Below the pieces are notes generated by a model. It was not told the DNA's origin. It was given only the letters and a program-made list of their open reading frames with translations, and did not search any database. Shown in pieces: positions 8,097 through 16,018 of a stretch of DNA of 48,256 nucleotides; the first letter of the stretch is position 1; each line of letters starts with the position of its first letter. Position numbers and translations under genes: made by a program. This DNA comes from DASYZQ01 sp035946175 (GTDB taxonomy: Bacteria; Patescibacteriota; Saccharimonadia; Saccharimonadales; UBA4665). The stretch spans positions 1-48,256 of the forward strand of contig DASYZQ010000005.1 of the NCBI GenBank assembly GCA_035946175.1, in the 5' to 3' direction.

Positions 8097-8549
8097 GAAT
8101 AATTCGATGGCTTAGGCACTTCTAATGGGTAATGTCTCTAACATTCCTACGAAGGCAAAATGGTGTTAACCATCGGGATGATTCTGACCGTGGATCTTAG
8201 TGAGGGTAGTATCCACCGCTATAGTACCGGTCGTTACAAACAGATCTTCTAATTACGCTAATCGAAAAAGCAAGCTTTGCCAGTGCCTTACGTAATTACT
8301 ACAGAGCTCGCCGGGCAGGAAGGAATTCTGGGGAGCATAACTACTTATATTCGAGGAGACATAGTGGTAAGAGTACTAAATAGGACCGGACCGATCAGTA
8401 TGTGTAGTCGTAGGCACTAGGGACATGCGCTCCACCTGCCGAATATGTATTAAGCGTTTTCAAACGCTTAATACATATAAAAGAAGGAGGTAATGCAATT
8501 CTAGAATTATAGACGACTAACATCGATGGTGAACTAGACAATTCTATTC
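8097..8549. other. 453-base intergenic region without a gene
   Basis: I see no protein-coding gene here. The region holds a perfect 36-bp palindrome at 8443-8478, followed by a strong SD-like AAGAAGGAGG (8481-8490) and a start codon at 8493 that opens only a three-codon frame (Met-Gln-Phe-stop). The rest (8097-8440) shows no repeat, RNA gene or promoter that I can defend. The region borders the accessory-looking minus-strand block at 8550-10714. Confidence 0.5.
8443..8478. repeat. perfect inverted repeat, 17-bp arms
   Basis: The arms ATATGTATTAAGCGTTT (8443-8459) and AAACGCTTAATACATAT (8462-8478) are exact reverse complements separated by two bases. No T-run follows on either strand, so this is not a typical intrinsic terminator. 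It fits a dimeric regulator or recombinase site, or a leader hairpin just before the SD at 8481. Confidence 0.8.
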
Positions 8550-9143
8550 TTACGATCCCTGGGCTATAGATAGTATTGGCAGAGCACTCTTCTCGGCCCT
8601 ACGTGCTCGCTTCTCATTTGGCATCCCAAAATAATATAGCACTTCATATGCTGCTAAATTGACGTCAAAAGCATACTGGGTATCCCTCTGAAGAGCCCCG
8701 ATCGTTTCTCCCTTTGCCGCACTATAGGCTAATGCCAGGAAGGCTACTGCTCCTAAGGCTACAGCCCCTTTTACAAGAAAGTATCGAGCAACATTCAGAG
8801 ACCTATCCCGGTCTGTTCTCACCCCAGTAACCACATCGATACGATGCTGACTCTCATGAGCAAGTGCCTTATTCAGCTTTTGGATATTAAGCCCAGGCAA
8901 TACATTGACAGTTATTTCGCCGGTACTAGGAATGTGCTCGCTAGCACAAGTTGGTGTGACGGGGGCCGCGAATGTAATGGAAGTCTCCATAATTGCTTCT
9001 GGAGACGCACCCCTTTTAGCAAGATCATCTGCGTAGGTCTTGTAATCAAAGTCAATTACCCCAGACCCAAGCATCTTGCCTAGTCCTACGTCGAAGCTGA
9101 CTTGGGGTGCGGTCTCTGGAATAGACAAAGTATCGATTGACAT
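8550..9143 (-). CDS. membrane protein with HExxH metallopeptidase-like motif
   Basis: A 197-residue protein. HESQHRID near residues 91-98 has the HExxH zinc-binding form, in the context LAHESQH that is typical of metallopeptidases. One TM helix follows at about 123-145 (KGAVALGAVAFLALAY). After it comes LAAYEVLYYF, whose Glu could be the third ligand, although the order is unusual because the TM helix separates it from HExxH. A consensus promoter (TTGACA, 17 bp, CATAAT) ends eight bases before the ATG. No known family is recognised, so peptidase activity is a suggestion only. It lies beside the interrupted sigma-like gene. Confidence 0.6.
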   Translation of the reverse strand: MSIDTLSIPETAPQVSFDVGLGKMLGSGVIDFDYKTYADDLAKRGASPEAIMETSITFAAPVTPTCASEHIPSTGEITVNVLPGLNIQKLNKALAHESQHRIDVVTGVRTDRDRSLNVARYFLVKGAVALGAVAFLALAYSAAKGETIGALQRDTQYAFDVNLAAYEVLYYFGMPNEKRARRAEKSALPILSIAQGS

Positions 9144-9151
9144 GACCGTGG

Positions 9152-9180
9152 ATTATGTACTAACTGCCAGTTCTTGTCAA
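9152..9180 (-). promoter_or_regulatory. consensus sigma-70-type promoter of the HESQH gene
   Basis: TTGACA (9175-9180) and CATAAT (9152-9157) on the minus strand are spaced by exactly 17 bp. The -10 ends eight bases before the ATG at 9143, so the transcript is expected to begin two or three bases before the start codon. Confidence 0.7.
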
Positions 9181-9279
9181 ACTATTTCCTACACCACTTG
9201 CTGCCTACCTCATCCCAACTAGTGTATAGCTATGATACTCGCAAAAGGCCGCAGCCGTCAGTCTCATAAAATCGCCGTC

Positions 9280-9546
9280 TCATGAACGTCTACTTTTCAC
9301 ATCCAATGTTACGCCCAGCGCACCTAAGGCCCGCCTCTCTCGGTAATAGACTAACCCAAGGGATGTGCCTGTCCTTTTGGCTATCTCAGGTCCACCATGA
9401 GGACGCCCATCCCTAAGACCATACATATCTATTAACACTTGCTTGAACTCGGGTGACATGTATGCGCCCAATACTCTTTCTAATGCGGTAATCCTTAGTT
9501 TGCTCAAACGGGCTTGGGGTGGTATAGGCTCATCAACTAACGCCAA
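9280..9546 (-). CDS. sigma-70 region 4-like protein, third segment of an interrupted gene
   Basis: An 88-codon segment that can start at a TTG (9544-9546). It contains a region-4-like helix-turn-helix: ERVLGAYMSPEFKQVLIDMYGLRDG, then PEIAKRTGTSLGLVYYRERRALGAL, comparable to the YGLxDG...SRERVRQIExRAL pattern of sigma factors. It lies in exactly the same frame as the two segments upstream (9562-9828 and 9829-10428), separated from them only by a TAA at 9562-9564. I see no SD at the TTG. It is either a separately started small DNA-binding protein or the end of a gene broken by a nonsense codon. Confidence 0.5.
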   Translation of the reverse strand: MALVDEPIPPQARLSKLRITALERVLGAYMSPEFKQVLIDMYGLRDGRPHGGPEIAKRTGTSLGLVYYRERRALGALGVTLDVKSRRS

Positions 9547-9561
9547 AATACTAGGACGTTT

Positions 9562-9828
9562 TTACGACGCGAATTGTCTGCATGCCCATTGTAGGAGATT
9601 TAACGAACCATTTTCAATCTGCGGGATAGTGACAGCCAGTTCTCGCTTAGCTTTATACAAGGTAGCCCGTATGCTTATATCGACTACTCCATATATTTCC
9701 GTCAGCTCTTTTACGGAGTATGCCGGACCATCTAAGCCATAATGCTTACGCAGAAGCTCTGCGGCAAAAGGTGTTAGCAGTGCAAGGGCGCGTTCGAGAA
9801 CAACCTCCCTCTCCGGACTATTCGTAGC
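9562..9828 (-). pseudogene. sigma-70 region 4 segment lying after an in-frame TAG
   Basis: The minus-strand frame that ends at TAG 9829-9831 stays open for 88 more codons to TAA 9562-9564. It reads ATNSPEREVVLERALALL, then LRKHYGLDG and SVKELTEIYGV...LYKAKRELA, a good match to sigma region 4 (4.1 helix, then helix-turn-helix). No ATG/GTG/TTG start with an SD lies at its beginning, so on its own it is probably not translated unless the TAG is read through. It joins naturally to the region-2/3 part upstream, as in one sigma factor. Confidence 0.6.
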
Positions 9829-10428
9829 CTATCCTGCTTCTAAAGATGGAAGCTGTACGGTGTCCAAAAAAGGCACATTATCTTCCTCTAGGGCGCCAAT
9901 ACCTTCATAAAATAAGGGAGGCGCGACCACGCTCTCCGTTACTACAATATCTGACACGTAAACTCCCAGTGTCTCGGCAGCCTTTCCCCGATACTCCTTG
10001 GTTGTAACGTCAGTAATGGTAGGCTCTTCCGACACTAATCTCTTGTAGCCTCGAATGATATCCTGTTGCCAGCCACTCAATTGATTAGTGTGGTACTTCT
10101 GAGCATCAACCTCCTTGCCGAGAAATCCCTTGAGAACATATTCTAGATAGTCAGGGAACGACTCGTGCCCCTTCTTTTGTGCATAGTTCCGGATACCTAC
10201 TACTAGACCTGTGCATGCCGCACCTATTAAATCGTCAAGAGATAGTGTTCTGGTTCGATCCCACACTTTCCAGGCACGACTTATGCTAAAGGATAGATAA
10301 TGCTCAGCGATACGATCGCTAGCTTCACGTGCCGCTTCCGAGAGTTGGATAGTGACATTGCCCTCCCGATCCTGAGACTGATACATGCCCCCCGCGATTA
10401 TTCCGAAGAGTCGTTCTTGTTTCTTCAA
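9829..10428 (-). CDS. sigma-70-like protein, region 2/3 segment ending at an in-frame TAG
   Basis: About 199 residues from a TTG at 10426-10428. The ATG at about 10384-10386, preceded by a G-rich stretch, is an alternative start. Residues about 35-105 resemble sigma region 2 (LSLDDLIGAACTGLVVGIRNYAQ, then DYLEYVLKGFLGKEVD, like the DLIQ-GxxGL-KF-TYA-R-I series). Residues about 125-165 resemble region 3 (EEPTITDV...AAETLGVYVSDIVV). The frame stops at TAG 9829-9831, exactly in the linker where region 4 should begin, and region 4 follows in the same frame. The product would be a sigma factor without its -35-binding domain, unless the stop is suppressed. Confidence 0.6.
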   Translation of the reverse strand: MKKQERLFGIIAGGMYQSQDREGNVTIQLSEAAREASDRIAEHYLSFSISRAWKVWDRTRTLSLDDLIGAACTGLVVGIRNYAQKKGHESFPDYLEYVLKGFLGKEVDAQKYHTNQLSGWQQDIIRGYKRLVSEEPTITDVTTKEYRGKAAETLGVYVSDIVVTESVVAPPLFYEGIGALEEDNVPFLDTVQLPSLEAG

Positions 10429-10714
10429 TACTAGTCCGAGGAAGCTCCCGCGCCATATGTCTAAAACGACTCAGGCTATCAAGTGCGCTCCGGCCGGCGT
10501 ATGTAACTAAACTGGGGTCCCTAACAATCTCATCTGGGCGTGAATCCGCAGGCATAGCTGCATCGTCAACATCTATAACATCTGCCTGCGGCATTCGTTC
10601 ACTACCCGGGACGACACCCATTTTCACAGTATAGAGCATCACCCAACCGGCTAACGCAATCGGTCCCAAATACCACCGTTTTTGACACTCAACCGAATAC
10701 TTATCACGCAACAA
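10325..10714 (-). CDS. hypothetical small membrane protein overlapping the sigma-like gene
   Basis: A 129-codon frame from a TTG, partly overlapping the sigma-like segment in a different frame. The N-terminal part has one TM-like helix (YLGPIALAGWVMLYTV, about residues 15-30), followed by an acidic, Asp-rich stretch. The last third (after about residue 95) is low-complexity and lies over the sigma-like N-terminus, so it may not be genuine. A frameshift joining this N-terminus to the sigma-like gene is another reading. No family recognised and no clear ribosome site. Confidence 0.3.
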   Translation of the reverse strand: MLRDKYSVECQKRWYLGPIALAGWVMLYTVKMGVVPGSERMPQADVIDVDDAAMPADSRPDEIVRDPSLVTYAGRSALDSLSRFRHMARELPRTSIEETRTTLRNNRGGHVSVSGSGGQCHYPTLGSGT

Positions 10715-10798
10715 GCTATTCTTGAATAGGTGAGAGTATTATTACACGTATTCACGGCCAAGGCTCCGAATACCTGATGTTTGCGGTACAATAAGCTC

Positions 10799-11158
10799 AT
10801 GGTTTTTGAGCTCCTTGCTTGGTGGTACGGTCCTGGCTGGAAACAGGCAATTGCCCGCATATACCAGTGGGCAAGGGGAGCTCAAAGGGCATTTTCGGCC
10901 GGTCTCCTGCTGCGCACTCTGTTTGAACCATGGCGCCGGATTATCAGTGTCGGCGGACGCTCGTTCGATGCTAAGTTACGTGATGCCGCAGACAATCTTG
11001 TCTCTCGGTTTGTTGGCGCCAGCGTACGATTCTTGGTCCTGATCGCCGCGATGGCAGCAATGATCGGAGCCATAGTCTTTGGGGCTATAGTGGCATTCGC
11101 CTGGCCACTAATACCGCTCGGCATACTCTACTGCCTATATCGTGGAGTTGCGGGATGA
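10799..11158 (+). CDS. small membrane protein coupled to the Clp-type ATPase
   Basis: A 119-residue protein starting at ATG 10799. A -10 (TACAAT, 10787-10792) ends six bases before the ATG, so the mRNA is probably leaderless; a TTG at 10781 would lie upstream of the transcript start. The N-terminal 70 residues are amphipathic and Trp/Arg-rich (WWYGPGWKQAI, LFEPWRRII). The C-terminal third has two closely spaced TM helices (VRFLVLIAAMAAMIGAIVF and an adjacent segment ending PLGILYCLYRG). It overlaps the next gene by ATGA, so the two products are made together and may form one membrane complex. No family name known to me. Confidence 0.75.
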   Translation: MVFELLAWWYGPGWKQAIARIYQWARGAQRAFSAGLLLRTLFEPWRRIISVGGRSFDAKLRDAADNLVSRFVGASVRFLVLIAAMAAMIGAIVFGAIVAFAWPLIPLGILYCLYRGVAG

Positions 11159-13557
11159 ACACTGAGCTGCGGCTGAATAGTCTGCGAGTCCGCAAAGCCC
11201 GATTACAACACCATATAGGTGCAGGTGGCTACGATGGTATGCGCCTCGGCGTCCTCGCGGCCGCAATTGGCGGCACCTACTGTTTGCTAATAGGAGAACT
11301 GCCTCGGCTGGGTTTTGGGCTACTCGGCTTGGCACTACTGCTTTTAATGCTCGTCATGTGGTATCGCTATGATATCAGCAGTAATCAACCGCGACTGCCC
11401 GCCCGTACGCTCGACGATATTATCGCCCCGGTGCTACTCGCTCGGTTGCGGCAACCGATCACACCGCAATCTGTCTGGAATGCCGCACTGCGTGAACCGG
11501 CGGGCCGGTTTATATGTAATCGATTAGCTATCGATGCGGCAATTATCCGGGAACTCCTAGGCACCGATGCAGTGAGAATGAATGTCGTGTGGCAAGAAGC
11601 CATTACCTTGCTGGATCAGAATCAGACAGCCGTACCACAACTCCATGGTGGTACCGCGATGGCGGCGATTCTACTATCATCACCTGCCGGCCGCGACTAT
11701 CTCACACAGCTTCATTTAAATCCTGAAGACGTGACTGAGGTTTATACATGGCTGAATCGGCAACTGGCATACATCGCCCGGCCGAGAGCCTACTTTGGTG
11801 GTGTAGGACGGGACTGGGCCTCGGGCTTTACACCCTACTTGGAGCGATATGGGCAAAACATTAGTCATGCCATAGAGACTTGGGGAGGTTATGGCCGCTA
11901 CGCCTCCCATGCCGATATCCTCGGCAGCGTAGCAACTAACCTAGCTCGCGATATGGCAGTTGCCTTAGTAGGCCCGGCTGGCGTCGGTAAAACCGAGCTA
12001 GTGTTCGCCTTGGCCGATCGGCTACTAGAAGGTGCCGCGCCTGACCTACAGTACTACCAGATCATTAGCCTTGATGCCTCTGCTATTCTAGCAACGAGTC
12101 AGGGAAATATAGAGCGGCTGATGACCATCCTCTTCGGCGAGGCCATAGCCGCCGGTAATATTATCCTGTACCTCGACGAAGCACAACTGTTCTTCGGTCA
12201 CGGCGTCGGTGCCTTCGATATGAGCCAGCTACTATTACCAGTGCTGAAAAACAAAGCTCTCAAGATAGTCACGTCATTTACGCCGGGCGACTGGCAACGA
12301 CTGAAAGCAGCCAACGAATCACTGTCAGCCAGTTTTGCACCGGTAATACTCCACGAACCTGAAGCCGATGCGATCATGAAAGTTGTCGAAGACAGTGCTA
12401 TTTTGCTTGAAATTCGTCAGCAAAATATTCTTATCACCTACCAGGCGATTCGTGAGGCCTATCGATTGAGCGGCCAGTACATGCAGGAGGATGCCTACCC
12501 GGGCAAGGCGATTGTACTTCTCGAGCAGGCGGTGCCGTTTATTCAGAATCAGATCATGGGCGCCGAGACCGTCCAGGCGGCAGTGGAAAAAATGCGCGGC
12601 GTTCGGGTATCAGCCGCTCAAGCGCCCGAGGCAGATATGCTGCTGCATCTGGAGGATCGGATACACCAGCGTATGATCAACCAAAAACAGGCTGTCGACG
12701 TTGTCGCTGCGGCACTGCGACGCAGCCGGGCAGGCGTGTCAAGCCCGAAACGCCCAGTTGGCAGCTTCCTTTTTCTGGGGCCTACTGGCGTCGGTAAAAC
12801 TGAATTGGCCAGATCTCTTGCGGCCGTCTATTTCGGCGACGAGCAACAGATGATACGGCTGGATATGAGTGAGTACCAAAGTCCAGAAGATGTCTCTCGG
12901 CTGCTACAGGGAGGCAACCAGGAGGGGAATAATCAGAATCTTCTGACAACGATACGACAGCAGCCATTTTCGGTAGTTCTGCTCGACGAAGTCGAAAAGG
13001 CCCACCCAAACATTCTAAACCTATTGCTGCAAATGTTTGATGAAGGGCAGTTGACCGACGAACAGGGCAAGCCGGCTTCATTCCGCAGTGCTATTATTAT
13101 TGCCACCAGCAATGCCGGTGCCACCGATATTATAGCCAAAGTACGCGAAGGGCATAGCCTCGATGAAACGTTCGAGCGAAATCTGCTCGACAAGCTGATC
13201 AGCATAGGTACCTTTAAACCGGAACTCATCAATCGTTTTGACGAAGTCGTACTCTTCCGTCCCCTAAATCAATCCGAAATCGGTCAAGTCGCACAACTAA
13301 TGCTCGAAGAGGTCAATCATACCCTCGCAAGGCAGAACATCCAGGTAGTACTGACGCCAGCAGCTTTAGAGACGATTGTGAAAGCTGGCTACGATCCGGA
13401 GTTCGGTGCTCGCCCCTTGCGACGAGTGATTCAAAAGACAGTTGAAGACGCCGTGGCAGTGAAGATTCTCCAGAAGCAAGCGCAAGCGGGAAGCATCATC
13501 ACACTCGATGCTCCAGACTTGGCGATCCGCGCGCAACATGGTGACCAGGCTTTGTGA
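11155..13557 (+). CDS. membrane-anchored Clp-type double AAA+ ATPase
   Basis: An 800-residue protein in which two TM helices (about residues 28-70) precede a Clp-N-like helical region (about 95-215) and two AAA+ modules. D1: Walker A GPAGVGKTE near 272, Walker B ILYLDEAQ near 338. D2: Walker A GPTGVGKTE near 541, Walker B VVLLDEVEKAH near 606, sensor SNAGA, and a C-terminal small domain (FGARPLRRVIQKTVED). Three departures from ClpC/ClpB: the membrane anchor, no M-domain coiled coil between the modules, and in D1 the usual arginine-finger segment (ALxRRF) reads SLSASF. No [LIV]GF ClpP-docking tripeptide is visible in the D2 loop, so it may work without ClpP. Probably an unfoldase or disaggregase at the membrane, with the protein encoded just upstream. 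Confidence 0.85.
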   Translation: MNTELRLNSLRVRKARLQHHIGAGGYDGMRLGVLAAAIGGTYCLLIGELPRLGFGLLGLALLLLMLVMWYRYDISSNQPRLPARTLDDIIAPVLLARLRQPITPQSVWNAALREPAGRFICNRLAIDAAIIRELLGTDAVRMNVVWQEAITLLDQNQTAVPQLHGGTAMAAILLSSPAGRDYLTQLHLNPEDVTEVYTWLNRQLAYIARPRAYFGGVGRDWASGFTPYLERYGQNISHAIETWGGYGRYASHADILGSVATNLARDMAVALVGPAGVGKTELVFALADRLLEGAAPDLQYYQIISLDASAILATSQGNIERLMTILFGEAIAAGNIILYLDEAQLFFGHGVGAFDMSQLLLPVLKNKALKIVTSFTPGDWQRLKAANESLSASFAPVILHEPEADAIMKVVEDSAILLEIRQQNILITYQAIREAYRLSGQYMQEDAYPGKAIVLLEQAVPFIQNQIMGAETVQAAVEKMRGVRVSAAQAPEADMLLHLEDRIHQRMINQKQAVDVVAAALRRSRAGVSSPKRPVGSFLFLGPTGVGKTELARSLAAVYFGDEQQMIRLDMSEYQSPEDVSRLLQGGNQEGNNQNLLTTIRQQPFSVVLLDEVEKAHPNILNLLLQMFDEGQLTDEQGKPASFRSAIIIATSNAGATDIIAKVREGHSLDETFERNLLDKLISIGTFKPELINRFDEVVLFRPLNQSEIGQVAQLMLEEVNHTLARQNIQVVLTPAALETIVKAGYDPEFGARPLRRVIQKTVEDAVAVKILQKQAQAGSIITLDAPDLAIRAQHGDQAL

Positions 13558-13577
13558 GTCACTCAGGGCCCCAGTTC

Positions 13578-13606
13578 TTGATTTGTCAGATAAACGAAAG
13601 CATAAT
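13578..13606 (+). promoter_or_regulatory. promoter of the cysteine-rich secreted protein
   Basis: TTGATT (13578-13583), 17 bp, CATAAT (13601-13606). The start would be near 13613, giving a short leader that contains the AAAGGAG ribosome site before the ATG at 13643. Confidence 0.6.
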
Positions 13607-13642
13607 GCAAGAAGAAAAACGTGATACGAAAGGAGTATTCGC

Positions 13643-14047
13643 ATGATCCGCACTAGTGTCAGACTACTTTTCAAAACCTTGTCTATTGGCATAGTCCCTC
13701 TTGTGATCGGCCAGCTCGTCTTAGCCCCAATTACAACAGCTGCCGGTATACCGCCTGGAGTGAAATATGTGATGGATGGCATCTGTGGGTATGGTGCCGG
13801 CCCATGCGCAGCACACTACACGTCTCGCCGCTATCTAAACCCATCCCGTTACTATATCCGGGCCTGGGAAGTATGCACGGACTATCAAAAGCTGTATGGC
13901 GCGTGGCAGCCCAGTAACGTCACATCAAATACTGGCTCCTGCGGACCATATGCATACGCTACTAGATCCGGATTTCAATACAGCGAAGCACATCACTATA
14001 GCTTACAATGCTGGGTATTCCCCCAGTATACGCAGGGAAGATGCTAA
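13643..14047 (+). CDS. small secreted protein with six cysteines
   Basis: A 134-residue exported protein of unknown function. The N-terminus is a signal peptide (basic start, hydrophobic core LFKTLSIGIVPLVIGQLVL, cleavage likely near TTAAG around residue 34). The mature part is Tyr-rich and has six Cys, in the contexts ICGY, GPCAA, EVCTD, GSCGP, LQCWV and a C-terminal RC, enough for three disulfides. The VKOR-type thiol oxidant encoded at 16019 could make such bonds. The start is supported by AAAGGAG and an own promoter. It may be a surface or secreted effector, but nothing in the sequence identifies a target. Confidence 0.75.
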   Translation: MIRTSVRLLFKTLSIGIVPLVIGQLVLAPITTAAGIPPGVKYVMDGICGYGAGPCAAHYTSRRYLNPSRYYIRAWEVCTDYQKLYGAWQPSNVTSNTGSCGPYAYATRSGFQYSEAHHYSLQCWVFPQYTQGRC

Positions 14048-14116
14048 TTGGTGAAAACGACGCCCGCCATAGCTCCATCAATCGCCCATATCTACACTGC
14101 ACAGCCATACTAGCGC

Positions 14117-14563
14117 TTATTGCTGCAGCTGGATAGTCATGCCCTCAGCAGCTAAAGCCTTGATAACAAGACGACCATTTGAATTCTTTTTCATAGCATA
14201 CCCACTGATGTATTGGGTATTCGCCCCACACCCAGATGGGCGGCCCAAAAGAGGGTCAACTGGCAACTGTTTCAAATAGGTCGGAACGAGCAGGGGACAG
14301 AGGTTCAACTCTCCGCTAATACTCCCAATAAACTGCCAATTGCCACTAAGGCCCGAGGGGACATTACCGGTATGGGCCTCATAGGACTCCACACCCTGCA
14401 TAATTTGCGCCATGCCGATCCGACGGGCAGCATTACGCTCGTCCATATCATATCTTTTGGGATGCAACAGCAAGAGACCGCCGGCCGCTAGAAGCACAAT
14501 AAGGCTGCTCGCTACCAGCAACTCAACTAGGGTAAAACCACCACTATGGCGAATATGCGACAT
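14117..14563 (-). CDS. type IV pilin-like protein
   Basis: A 148-residue prepilin. The start chosen is the ATG at 14561-14563, giving a short basic leader ending in SGG before FTLVELLV, the prepilin-peptidase site with Phe at +1 and Glu at +5, followed by a hydrophobic helix. A longer frame to 14614 would overlie the promoter. TATAAT near 14574-14579 is about ten bases from the ATG. The globular domain has two Cys near the C-terminal end (NLCPLL and SGCGAN), a probable disulfide as in the D-loop of many pilins. Pili are used by Saccharibacteria for twitching and host contact. No assembly genes are in the window. Confidence 0.85.
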   Translation of the reverse strand: MSHIRHSGGFTLVELLVASSLIVLLAAGGLLLLHPKRYDMDERNAARRIGMAQIMQGVESYEAHTGNVPSGLSGNWQFIGSISGELNLCPLLVPTYLKQLPVDPLLGRPSGCGANTQYISGYAMKKNSNGRLVIKALAAEGMTIQLQQ

Positions 14564-14822
14564 CGTGCTTAGTATTATAGAGGAAAAGGTAGCGTGGAAG
14601 CCTAAAAGCGCCATCCCCCAGGTTATGTACTACTCACTCGCCCCCTGGGCTATAGCCTGCGCATCACCTCGAGCGGCTTGTTCGTCAGTGAGGTTTATGC
14701 GTCAACCATGCCTATCGTCCAGCCCAGATCAATCGCACCTCTAGACCAAAAACTAGCTTCTTCGTTGCAAACCAAGATCATGATGCAAAAACATTGGCCA
14801 CAGCGCTATACTATAGGGGAAT

Positions 14823-15995
14823 ATGGATTGGCTTGATCTCATTATTGTTGTATTGCTGCTTGGAGGGATCGGGCGTGGCATTCAGCTGGGGCTGGTTCGA
14901 CAGGCTGGTTCGACCATCGGCTTCTTTGGTGGACTGTTTTTAGGAGCATATATCGGAGAAAAATTGCTCGTTCGCGTCGCCCAGACAGCGAGCTCACGAG
15001 CCTTTTTTTCGGTCCTACTCACCCTCGGCTGCGCTATGATCTGTTCGAGCATCGGTGAATACCTTGGCGCTGTTTTAAAGTACCGCATGCGGGCTAAATT
15101 CATCGACAAATTTGATCAGATATTCGGTGGGGCCGTCGGTGCAGCGACCTTGCTGGGCGGCATCTGGTTGGCAGCCGCACTATTTGCTAATATGCCGCTG
15201 AATGAGCTGCAGAGTCAGCTGCATAATTCAACGATTATTGCTAAACTGGACCGCTCATTCCCGCCGGCCCCGGATGTTTTAAGTCGAATCGGGCGACTAG
15301 TGGTCCCGGATAATTTCCCGCAGGTTTTCGCAGGTTTAGAGCCGCATATCAACACTAGTCCGTCACTGCCATCGCTAGGCGACATCAGCACGGTGGCACA
15401 GCGCGATGAAAACTCCGTTGTGAAAGTCGCCGGCCGCGGATGCGGCGGTATTGTCGAAGGCTCTGGCTTTGTTGCCGGGCCTGATCTTGTCATAACCAAT
15501 GCACACGTTGTAGCCGGTATTGCTAATCCATACGTGCTGAGCAATAATCGCACGCTGCCGGCTGACGTGGTGTGGTTTGACCCCAATGTCGACTTTGCAC
15601 TACTACGGGTCGATGGGCTCAGTGAAGCACCGCTCACTATCGATAATCAGACGGTCTATAATGGTACACCTGGTGCCGTTCTTGGCTATCCCGGCGGCGG
15701 GCCGTTTACTGCCGTGCCGGCTGCAGTGCTGCAAGAATTTACGGCAGTGGGCCATAACATCTACAACCAGGGGCAGACTACCCGCGATGTCTACTCCATA
15801 AAAGCCTCAGTCGTACCGGGCAATTCCGGCGGGCCACTCATCAGCAAAAGCGGGCAGGTAATCGGACTCGTTTTCGCACAGTCGACTACGTATAATCAGG
15901 TAGGATATGCGTTGACAGCAAAACAGTTTGTCAGCGAATTCCATCAAGCCAGCAGCAATACTCAGCCAGTGAGTACCGGCAGCTGTGCAGAATAG
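14823..15995 (+). CDS. MarP-like CvpA-domain serine protease
   Basis: A 390-residue membrane protease. Residues 1-160 form a CvpA-like domain of four TM helices (WLDLIIVVLLLGGIGRGIQ to GGIWLAAALF). Residues about 185-380 are a chymotrypsin-like domain with all three catalytic residues: His in ITNAHVVAG, Asp in VDFALLRVD, Ser in PGNSGGPL. The layout is that of mycobacterial MarP (Rv3671c), a periplasmic protease needed for acid resistance and activation of wall hydrolases. Cys residues in GRGCGG and near the C-terminus could form a regulatory disulfide as in MarP. The VKOR gene follows after 23 bases, so the pair is probably one operon. TATACT just upstream is the likely -10. Confidence 0.9.
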   Translation: MDWLDLIIVVLLLGGIGRGIQLGLVRQAGSTIGFFGGLFLGAYIGEKLLVRVAQTASSRAFFSVLLTLGCAMICSSIGEYLGAVLKYRMRAKFIDKFDQIFGGAVGAATLLGGIWLAAALFANMPLNELQSQLHNSTIIAKLDRSFPPAPDVLSRIGRLVVPDNFPQVFAGLEPHINTSPSLPSLGDISTVAQRDENSVVKVAGRGCGGIVEGSGFVAGPDLVITNAHVVAGIANPYVLSNNRTLPADVVWFDPNVDFALLRVDGLSEAPLTIDNQTVYNGTPGAVLGYPGGGPFTAVPAAVLQEFTAVGHNIYNQGQTTRDVYSIKASVVPGNSGGPLISKSGQVIGLVFAQSTTYNQVGYALTAKQFVSEFHQASSNTQPVSTGSCAE

Positions 15996-16018
15996 CATAT
16001 ATGCCTAAGGGGAAATCA

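Noticed and set aside
14615..14822. Possible small gene between pilin and the MarP-like protease
   Set aside because: The frames here have no start signal or recognisable protein; only a TATACT near 14811 pointing to 14823 is visible.
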